Shown here: piece by piece, positions 1 through 5,975 of the stretch
How the letters are laid out: each line of letters starts with the position of its first letter
Numbering within the stretch: the stretch's first letter is position 1
Assembly: GCA_026399445.1 (NCBI GenBank)
Contig: JAPLRA010000320.1
Coordinates: 1 to 6,471, forward strand
Source: Sulfuritalea sp.
GTDB lineage: Bacteria > Pseudomonadota > Gammaproteobacteria > Burkholderiales > Rhodocyclaceae
Length of the DNA: 6,471 nucleotides
Reading direction: 5' to 3'
Position numbers and translations under genes: made by a program
The notes under the pieces: generated by a model
The model's input: the letters and a program-made list of their open reading frames with translations, nothing else
What the model was told of the DNA's origin: nothing
The model's database searches: none

Positions 1-3000
1 CAGGTACGCAGAGCGTGCTAGAGCCACCTTCGGCGCCAGTGGCGGGCACGATGCGGGTCAGTGCAAGTTCTGCCGCTGCGTCGGCGCGGCGGCGCAGGAC
101 CCATTCCCCGTCGGAACTCGCCAGTGTGGTCGCCAGCATCGCCACGGCCCGCGCCGCGCCTGACCGCGCATCGGCCGTTGACCAGCCGCGACTGGTCAGC
201 CAGCGTTCGAAGCCGGGCTGGCGTTCGGTCACACGCTGCGCCGACCATGCTTCGGGATCGGCGGCGATCAATTCCAGCACGGCATGGGTCAGCGTGCCCA
301 CGGCTGCGGCAAGCGGGTCGGCGGTTTCATCGCTGGTTGCGGCTGGCGGCAGCGGCACGTCCGGCGCGCGCCACGCCGGCGGCACGTCCGGCGCTTTCAG
401 GCGCGTCAGTTGCGGCACGAAATCTTTCAGCTCGCCATCCTGCACAAAAGTTCCCAACGGGACGCAGAGCGCCGGCGCTGACGATACGGCAGTCGCGGCG
501 AGGAAATCCGCCTCGACCGCCGGCCACAGGCTCGCCAGCGGCGAGGCCGCGCGGGGCGCAGCGAGCGCCCCGTCTTCGTCGGGCCAGGCGACGCCGACCA
601 GATGCAGGTGCCGCACCGCACGCGTGGCGGCAACGTAGAGCACGCGTGCGTCTTCGTTGCGGCTGCGCTCCTTCTCCATGCGCTGCAGAAAGTCATACAC
701 CGTCGGCTCGCCGGACCGCTTGGCGCTGCGGCGATTGACCGGCGCGGCAATCAGGCGTTCGCCTGAGGCCAGCGGAAAGCTGTCCCAGGCCAGCAGCGGC
801 GTGTCGCGCCCCGCCGTCTCGCGATGCAGGCCGGGCAGGATCACCGTGTCGAATTCGAGCCCCTTGGCCTTGTGGATGGTCATCAGTTGCAGCCGGCCGT
901 CGGCCTGCGCGTCGGGCGCGGCAAACAGGCGGCCCATGTCGTCTTCAAGGCTGTCGAGGACGAAGCGTCCCGCCGCATCGAGCGCGTCGAGGCGGTTGAA
1001 GAAAGCCTGCGCGTCGGACAAGTCGTTCGCACCGCTCAGGCAAAGCGGACCGCCGAGTTTCTTCCAGGCGTCCTCGATCCAACGCCGGCGTCGCTGCCGC
1101 CCCTGCCCGGTCAGCGCCTCGGCCAGCACCTCGCGCACGTGGGCCAGCCGCTGTTGGCCATCTGACGACAGGCGATCGATGCGTTCGGCATTTTGCATGA
1201 GCGACCAGATCGTGGACTTGTGATCGTCGCCGGCCAGTGCATGCAGATCAGCCAGGCGCAGTCCACACCAAGGCGCACGCAGAATCGCCAGCCAATGCAC
1301 GCGGTCGGCGCGGTGATGCAATGCGCGGGTCAGCGAGATCAGGTCCTGCACCGCCTGCCGCCCGGCCAGCGGCTCGATTTCCACTGCAGAGAAACGCCAG
1401 CCGGCGGCATGCCGGCGGATCGCGGCGACCAGCTCGCCCAGGTGATCCCGCGCGCGCACCAGCACGGCGATGGTGCGCGTCGGGTCTTCGCGCCACTCGG
1501 CTTCGATCACAGCGATGATCCGTTGCGCTTCGGCACGCGCGGCGGCCGCACCGTCTCCCTTTGCGGCCAACACCGGATGCATGGTGACGCCGGCCTGCGG
1601 CAGTGAATCGCGTGAGGCGACGAACCTGCGATAGCGGATTTCGCCGCGCAGCGGATCGTCGAGCGCGGGAAACACCGCCGGAAAGCAGGCATTGATCCAA
1701 TTCACCACTGCGGGGCAGGACCGGTTGTTGAGCGACAGACGCAGGGGCATGAGGCGCAGCGCACCGATGCCGGTTTTCGCAACGCGCAGGAACAGGCCGA
1801 CGTCGGCCTTGCGAAAGCGGTAGATCGACTGCATCGGGTCGCCGACCGCAAACAGGGTGCGGCCATCATCAGCGCCTTGATCACCACTCCAGCCGGCGGT
1901 GAGGCGCTCGAGCAGCTCGATCTGGGTCGGGCTGGTGTCCTGAAACTCATCTACCAGCAGATGGCGGATGCGGTAGTCGAGGCGCAGGCCGAGCTCGGAA
2001 GGATCGAGTTCGTCGCCCAGCGCTGCGATGGCACGCGCGGCGAGCTCGCCGAAATCCACTTCGCCGCTCTCGCGGAACACCAGCCACAGCTCCGCGGCGG
2101 CGAGCTTCATCAGCCGCGCCATCGCGCGCACCACGTCGTCGTGGTCGTGATCGGGCGACGGCAACTCGCGCAGCCGCTGCAGGGCCGCGACCACCCGGGC
2201 GTCGAGCGCCGCGAGCTCTGCCAGCATCGCATCCTTCTGCGCCTTGAACTCCTTGCCGGCAGGGAAGCCGTTGTTCACCGTCACTGTCTTGCGCGGCTCA
2301 TCCTTCTGCGTCAGCAGCAGGTCGGCCAGCGCGCGCCAGCTCGGTAGTTGATCGGGATCGCCGCCTAGCGCTTCGGTCCAGTCGGCCAGCCCGCCGCCAC
2401 CGAGATTGGCGGCTGCGAAACGTGCCAGAGGCATCCACCGGCTTTGCCATGGCGCATCGAGCACGCCGGCGATCACCGCCAGTTCTTCGCCGACCATCTC
2501 CTGCAGGGCTTCGCCGATGGCCGACTCGGGATGATCGAGGCCGCCAATCGTTCGCCACTGCTCGCGCCGCGCCAGCATCTCGGCCAGCAGACGCGCCAGC
2601 CGCGTCACGTCGTTGTCGAGGTGCGCCAGCGCGGTGGCGACGGCCTCGGCATGCTCGCGTCTGTCTTCACCCCGATCCTCAAGGTGATCCAGCGCGCGCC
2701 GCGCGGCTTCTTCGTAGTGCCGTTTGGCCTCGTCGGCCACGGCCGGCTGCGCGCCGAAGCGCGAGAGCAGCGGCATTTGCCGCGCGAGGCTGGCGCACAG
2801 TGCATCGATGGTGGTCAGGCGCAGCCGCCCCGGCTGGGTTTCGATCTGCCAGCCGAGTTTGCCGGACCGCGCCAGCGCCGCGCGCGCCAACTCGAAGGTG
2901 ATGCGCTTGTGCGGCTTTTCGGGCAGCGTTCCGGCGCGAGCCAGCTCGAGGCTTTCGGCGATGCGGCTCCTCATCTCGCCCGCCGCCTTGTTCGTGAAGG

Positions 3001-3166
3001 TAATGGCGATGATTTCTTCGGGAGCGTCGACCACAGCCAGCAGGCGCAGATAGCGCTGTGTCAGCAACTCGGTCTTGCCCGCGCCGGCCGGCGCCTCGAC
3101 GATGAAGGAGTCGAGCTCCAGCGCGCGGCGGCGATTGTCTTCGTCCTCTTTCAGCAGATCGATCAT
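1..3166 (-). CDS. AddA-like UvrD/RecB-family helicase-nuclease (C-terminus cut by window edge)
   Basis: The frame is open from ATG at 3166 to the left edge, 1055 codons with no stop, so the 3' end is missing. Superfamily 1A helicase motifs appear in order: Walker A APAGAGKT (residues 25-32), motif Ia AITFTNKAAGEM (54-65), motif Ic LTTIDAL (117-123), Walker B DEFQD (406-410), motif III VGDPMQSIYRFR (441-452), motif IV region LSLNNRS (477-483), motif V TIHKAKGLEFD (763-773) and motif VI LYVAATRA (843-850). A proline-rich linker (about 925-945) leads to GTLTHAVLE (957-965), the first motif of a RecB/AddA-type PD-(D/E)XK nuclease; its D and DYK motifs should lie beyond the edge. Known role of the family: ATP-driven unwinding and trimming of double-strand DNA ends for recombination. 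The start overlaps the AddB-like stop as ATGA, which implies translational coupling and a two-subunit complex. Canonical RecB or plain UvrD/PcrA are less likely because of the partner gene and the nuclease tail. Confidence 0.94.
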   Translation of the reverse strand, partial: MIDLLKEDEDNRRRALELDSFIVEAPAGAGKTELLTQRYLRLLAVVDAPEEIIAITFTNKAAGEMRSRIAESLELARAGTLPEKPHKRITFELARAALARSGKLGWQIETQPGRLRLTTIDALCASLARQMPLLSRFGAQPAVADEAKRHYEEAARRALDHLEDRGEDRREHAEAVATALAHLDNDVTRLARLLAEMLARREQWRTIGGLDHPESAIGEALQEMVGEELAVIAGVLDAPWQSRWMPLARFAAANLGGGGLADWTEALGGDPDQLPSWRALADLLLTQKDEPRKTVTVNNGFPAGKEFKAQKDAMLAELAALDARVVAALQRLRELPSPDHDHDDVVRAMARLMKLAAAELWLVFRESGEVDFGELAARAIAALGDELDPSELGLRLDYRIRHLLVDEFQDTSPTQIELLERLTAGWSGDQGADDGRTLFAVGDPMQSIYRFRKADVGLFLRVAKTGIGALRLMPLRLSLNNRSCPAVVNWINACFPAVFPALDDPLRGEIRYRRFVASRDSLPQAGVTMHPVLAAKGDGAAAARAEAQRIIAVIEAEWREDPTRTIAVLVRARDHLGELVAAIRRHAAGWRFSAVEIEPLAGRQAVQDLISLTRALHHRADRVHWLAILRAPWCGLRLADLHALAGDDHKSTIWSLMQNAERIDRLSSDGQQRLAHVREVLAEALTGQGRQRRRRWIEDAWKKLGGPLCLSGANDLSDAQAFFNRLDALDAAGRFVLDSLEDDMGRLFAAPDAQADGRLQLMTIHKAKGLEFDTVILPGLHRETAGRDTPLLAWDSFPLASGERLIAAPVNRRSAKRSGEPTVYDFLQRMEKERSRNEDARVLYVAATRAVRHLHLVGVAWPDEDGALAAPRAASPLASLWPAVEADFLAATAVSSAPALCVPLGTFVQDGELKDFVPQLTRLKAPDVPPAWRAPDVPLPPAATSDETADPLAAAVGTLTHAVLELIAADPEAWSAQRVTERQPGFERWLTSRGWSTADARSGAARAVAMLATTLASSDGEWVLRRRADAAAELALTRIVPATGAEGGSSTLCVP
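352..394. repeat. 16-bp direct repeat, 27-bp period, in the helicase-nuclease linker
   Basis: The 16 bases GCGGCACGTCCGGCGC-like unit at 352-367 recurs at 379-394, allowing for one uncertain flanking base, an offset of exactly nine codons. On the coding strand it encodes APDVP twice (residues 925-929 and 934-938) in the proline-rich linker between the helicase core and the nuclease domain of the AddA-like protein. The in-frame spacing fits a local duplication that lengthened a flexible linker. Confidence 0.55.
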
Positions 3167-5808
3167 GGCTCGCCGCCTTCGTCGAACTGCTGCTGCCGCT
3201 CGGCGATGCGCAGCAGCGCACGCACGTCGCAGAATTCGAGGTCTTTCGCGGCATCGAAGACTACCGCTGCGGCACCGTCACGCACCTCGCGCGCGACCTC
3301 GGTGAGGCGCTGCGCCCAAAGGATGCGCAGGGTTTTCCAATCGGGAAAATCATCCTCCGCATATTGTTTGCGCTGCATGCCCAGCGACTTCACCTCGGGC
3401 AGCAACCCGTCGTCCTCGCTGACGCCGAGAAAACCCGGCTTGTCGGGCGTGACGCGTGCCAAAGCCACCGCCGCCACGTCGTGGTCGGGGAAGGCCAGCG
3501 CGGCGTAGATCGGCAATTGCGGCTCCTTGATGCGGGCGTCGGCCCAGCTCGCGACCGAATCGCTGCGCCCGCTCTTGTAATCAATCACAACCAGCCGGCC
3601 GTCGGCGAGTTGGTCGATGCGGTCGATCACCACGCGCACCGGGAGACCTTCGATGTCGAGTTCATGGCGTTCCTCGCAGGCGAGCACGCGGAAGGGCGCA
3701 CGACGTGCTTCAACCTCGAGCCAGATCGCCAGCAAGGTCTGCAGCCGCTCATCTTCCAGTTGCCGCAGCCGTGGCGGCAGGGGTTCGACGGCGCGGCGAT
3801 CGTGCTCCATCAGCGCATGGGCCACGACGCGCCGAATCTCCGCGCCGCGCGCGGCCTCGTCCATTTGCTGCAAGTCGGCAAGGCCGCGCCCGCGCCAGAA
3901 TTCTTCCAGCGCCGCATGCAGCAGCGAGCCGCGCGCGCGCGCATCGAGACCAAAAGTCGGCGCTGGCAACACGGCGGCACCGAGCCGATATTGATAGAAA
4001 CCCCATGCCGGGCACACCGCCTGCGCCGCCAGCAGCGCCGTGCCGCCGCGAATGCGCTCGTCCGCGCCGACAGAAATATTCGCCAGCAGCGGGCTGGGCC
4101 GCAGCGGCCGCTCGCCTTCGCGCTGAGCCCACGAAAAAATCACCTCCGCCGCGCTCTCGCACCACGCGGCCTGCAGGGTGTGCGCCTCGATGGCAAGGCT
4201 GTCGGCGCGGGCGGCCGATATTGCGGCACGTCGCTGCAGTTCGGCGGGCAGCAGCGGATTCGGCCGCGGCGCCGGCGGCCAGGCGCCTTCGTTGAGGCCC
4301 ATGACCCAGAGTGCATCGACCACACCGGCCAGCGCGTCGTCGAGGCTGCAGACCTCGATCCGCGGGGCTACCCGCCGCGGTGGCTCGAAAGCGTGATCGC
4401 GACACTGTCGCTGCAACTGGCGCAGGGCCTCGCCGCCATCGATGCGGCCGACAATGGCATCCAGTGTCAGCAGCCCGGCCAGGCCTTCGCGCAACTGGTC
4501 GCAGGCCGCGCGTTCGGCGGGTAGAAGAACCCGCTGGCCGGGCCAGCCGAGCGCCACCAGCCACTCGTCGAATGCCTTGCCCCATGCCGACGGGCTTTGC
4601 CGACGCGGCGCACGGCCCTTGGCCTCCAGCAACGCGCCGAGATGCGCCACGAGTTGCGGCGCCTGCAGGTCGGCGGCGGGATCGGCGCAGAGGCGGGCCA
4701 TCGTACGCTGCAGACGTTCGAGCGTGGTTTCCGGCGGCAGCAATTCGCGCAGACCGGCTTCAATGCGTGCGCGGGCATTGGCTTCGTCGACATCCGCCGA
4801 CCAGCCGGGACCGCAGAGCAAGGCGCCGAATTCGGCCTGCGCCACGCGCTGCGGGTGGACCAGCATTTGCAGCAGGTGCAAGGCGATGTCGACCAGCGGC
4901 TCGGCCGCCAGCGGCGACCCGGCGACGAAAGCATGGTCGCGCTCCTGCGCGGCCCAGCCGACGCCGACCGCGGCCGGATGCAGCGCGTCGTCGAGGGCGG
5001 CCTCAAGCCGTCGACGACGCGCGGAAAGGTCGGCCACGGCGATGCGCAAGCGGGCGGACGGGTCGCGCGTCAGCCAGTCGCTCGCCCATTTGGCGGCAGT
5101 GACGCATTCAGCCTCCGCGTCGGGTAGTTCGACGCCGAGCGCCGACGCGCTTTCCTCGCGTCCGAAATCCAGCTGGAACAGTTCGACGCCGCGCGCCTCG
5201 AGCACCACCAGGAGTCGCGACACCAGCGGATCGGGTGCGATGAAACCGGCTATGCCCAGACGCGCCGGCAAGCCGCCAATGCCGCGTTCGATGCACTCGA
5301 TGCGCCACCCCAGGGTCTCGTCCGCGGTGCGCCAGCCACCGGCCCGGCAGGTCTCGGCCACCCTTTCCCTCCAGCGCAAGAAGGCCCGGTATTCCTCGGT
5401 GTGCAGCGGCTCGGCGACTTCGATGCGCCAAGCGCGCTGCAGGCTGGCGGCTTCCATCGCGGCCAGCGCCATGCCTTCGCGGTCGAACAGGTCCGCCGTC
5501 GCACCGGCATCGGCGGCGATGGCCTGCTCCCACAGGCTGCGCTCCTGCGTCCAGGTGAGAAAGGCGCCGGGTACGCTGGTGGGCGGTATCTCGCCGCGCA
5601 GTAGCGCGCCGGAGGTCAGATGATCCAGCCACTGCGCCGGCGTTGCGCTCTGCAGCGCCTGCCAGGTCACGGCGCCGGCCGCGGCCTGCAACTCGCCGTG
5701 CGCCCGCCGCAGGCTGCCGGCCAGCCGTGCCGTGGCGCACAGCACCACCGGCTCCGGCCCGCCGGGCAACTCGGCCAGCGGTATGCGGGGCAGATCGGAA
5801 CGGATCAA
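3163..5808 (-). CDS. AddB-like PD-(D/E)XK nuclease, partner of the AddA-like helicase (probable DNA repair protein family, TIGR03623-like)
   Basis: This 881-residue protein matches the roughly 900-residue AddB-like repair proteins found beside COG1074 helicases. Residues 20-38 (VVLCATARLAGSL and following) sit where AddB carries Walker A, but no P-loop is present, so this half is an inactive helicase fold as in RecC. Residues 500-521 hold the AddB/RecC-type LWVMGLNEGAWPP block followed by NPLLP. The nuclease domain covers about 588-880: CPAWGFYQYRLGA (599-611), RGSLLHAALEEFW (626-638), VVIDRID (726-732), VVIDYKSG (740-747) and EPQLPIY (762-768). The nuclease acidic, lysine and Gln-Tyr motifs are all intact. 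Of the four AddB iron-sulfur cysteines, positions equivalent to C599 and C860 remain, while 857 and 866 are leucine. The start is TTG at 5808, the first possible start after an in-frame TGA at 5835-5833, with GGGG seven bases upstream. Expected role: DNA-end binding and strand cleavage together with the helicase subunit. Confidence 0.93.
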   Translation of the reverse strand: MIRSDLPRIPLAELPGGPEPVVLCATARLAGSLRRAHGELQAAAGAVTWQALQSATPAQWLDHLTSGALLRGEIPPTSVPGAFLTWTQERSLWEQAIAADAGATADLFDREGMALAAMEAASLQRAWRIEVAEPLHTEEYRAFLRWRERVAETCRAGGWRTADETLGWRIECIERGIGGLPARLGIAGFIAPDPLVSRLLVVLEARGVELFQLDFGREESASALGVELPDAEAECVTAAKWASDWLTRDPSARLRIAVADLSARRRRLEAALDDALHPAAVGVGWAAQERDHAFVAGSPLAAEPLVDIALHLLQMLVHPQRVAQAEFGALLCGPGWSADVDEANARARIEAGLRELLPPETTLERLQRTMARLCADPAADLQAPQLVAHLGALLEAKGRAPRRQSPSAWGKAFDEWLVALGWPGQRVLLPAERAACDQLREGLAGLLTLDAIVGRIDGGEALRQLQRQCRDHAFEPPRRVAPRIEVCSLDDALAGVVDALWVMGLNEGAWPPAPRPNPLLPAELQRRAAISAARADSLAIEAHTLQAAWCESAAEVIFSWAQREGERPLRPSPLLANISVGADERIRGGTALLAAQAVCPAWGFYQYRLGAAVLPAPTFGLDARARGSLLHAALEEFWRGRGLADLQQMDEAARGAEIRRVVAHALMEHDRRAVEPLPPRLRQLEDERLQTLLAIWLEVEARRAPFRVLACEERHELDIEGLPVRVVIDRIDQLADGRLVVIDYKSGRSDSVASWADARIKEPQLPIYAALAFPDHDVAAVALARVTPDKPGFLGVSEDDGLLPEVKSLGMQRKQYAEDDFPDWKTLRILWAQRLTEVAREVRDGAAAVVFDAAKDLEFCDVRALLRIAERQQQFDEGGEP

Positions 5809-5820
5809 GCAGCTACCCCG
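5809..5820 (-). promoter_or_regulatory. Ribosome binding site of the AddB-like gene, embedded in the end of the small frame
   Basis: The transcript has CGGGG at 5820-5816 and a seven-base spacer before the UUG start at 5808. The site is made of the last sense codons of the 33-residue frame and is followed at once by its UAG stop. A weak-to-moderate Shine-Dalgarno, a UUG start and a stop codon four bases upstream together favour initiation by terminating ribosomes over independent loading. Confidence 0.6.
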
Positions 5821-5914
5821 CCAGCGGCAACATCAGCGCGCCAAGAGCGCACAGGGTCGTGGTGACGATGAACACGGCGAGATCGGGCGGATAGATTGAT
5901 TGATCGGCAGACAT
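5813..5914 (-). CDS. 33-residue single-pass membrane miniprotein or leader peptide, unrecognised
   Basis: ATG at 5914 is preceded by GGAGGA with a six-base spacer, the best ribosome binding site in the window, and the frame ends at TAG 5815-5813. The first eleven residues are MSADQSIYPPD, polar and acidic; residues 12-32 are an unbroken hydrophobic run rich in Leu, Ala, Val and Thr with one Cys (22) and one Pro (30), long enough for one membrane helix. There is no Lys or Arg at all, so the positive-inside rule gives no orientation. The stop lies four bases before the TTG start of the AddB-like gene, and the final codons contain that gene's GGGG Shine-Dalgarno, so ribosomes ending here could re-initiate on the nuclease gene. 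I recognise no family. It could be a real membrane peptide, a leader frame that sets translation of the repair genes, or a chance frame; the Shine-Dalgarno and the tight spacing argue against chance. Confidence 0.6.
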   Translation of the reverse strand: MSADQSIYPPDLAVFIVTTTLCALGALMLPLAG

Positions 5915-5920
5915 GGCACT

Positions 5921-5940
5921 TCCTCCAAGTTGATGGAGAA
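5921..5940 (-). promoter_or_regulatory. Hairpin that pairs the Shine-Dalgarno of the 33-residue frame
   Basis: In the minus-strand transcript UUCUCCA (5940-5934) can pair with UGGAGGA (5927-5921) across a six-base loop. The stem has seven pairs, one of them G-U, with a five-pair perfect core CUCCA/UGGAG. The right arm contains the whole GGAGGA ribosome binding site of the small frame starting at 5914. If it folds, the stem would hide that site and reduce initiation, possibly on the coupled downstream genes too. Pairing is seen by eye; stability and regulation are inferred. A pyrimidine-rich stretch opposite a strong Shine-Dalgarno can also occur by chance. Confidence 0.45.
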
Positions 5941-5956
5941 CAGTCTGCACGCCGTG

Positions 5957-5975
5957 AGGCTCATGGGATGAGCCT
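5957..5975 (-). repeat. Perfect 8-bp inverted repeat across the rmuC stop codon
   Basis: The transcript reads AGGCUCAU-CCC-AUGAGCCU, a perfect eight-pair stem with a three-base loop, and the TGA stop of rmuC lies in the second arm. No U-rich tract follows (the next bases are CACGGCG), so it is not a standard intrinsic terminator. It may protect a processed rmuC 3' end, slow the ribosome or polymerase, or have no role. The symmetry itself is certain; its function is open. Confidence 0.5.

Noticed and set aside
1..3166. Naming the helicase recB or addA outright
   Set aside because: It shares the architecture, but the partner is the shorter P-loop-less AddB-like type and no RecC or RecD is seen, so a family-level name is safer than a gene symbol.
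2679..3254. 191-codon minus-strand frame spanning the AddB/AddA junction, a possible frameshift fusion
   Set aside because: The junction is fully explained by the ATGA overlap and both parent frames are intact there, so no frameshift needs to be assumed.
2444..3508. 354-codon open frame on the plus strand
   Set aside because: It is antisense to both the AddA-like and AddB-like genes across their junction. The opposite strand carries the Walker A, Ia and nuclease C-terminal sequences, which leaves no room for a second real gene.
3364..4524. 386-codon open frame on the plus strand
   Set aside because: It lies wholly antisense to the well-supported AddB-like gene, and its translation shows no recognisable domain. 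Long antisense frames are expected in GC-rich coding DNA.
3749..4585. 278-codon minus-strand frame rich in Arg and Ala
   Set aside because: It is an out-of-frame shadow of the AddB-like gene; its composition is that of a shifted GC-rich frame with no family motif.
5957..5975. Intrinsic terminator after rmuC
   Set aside because: The stem is good but no run of U follows on the minus strand and no run of T on the plus strand, so a terminator call is not supported.
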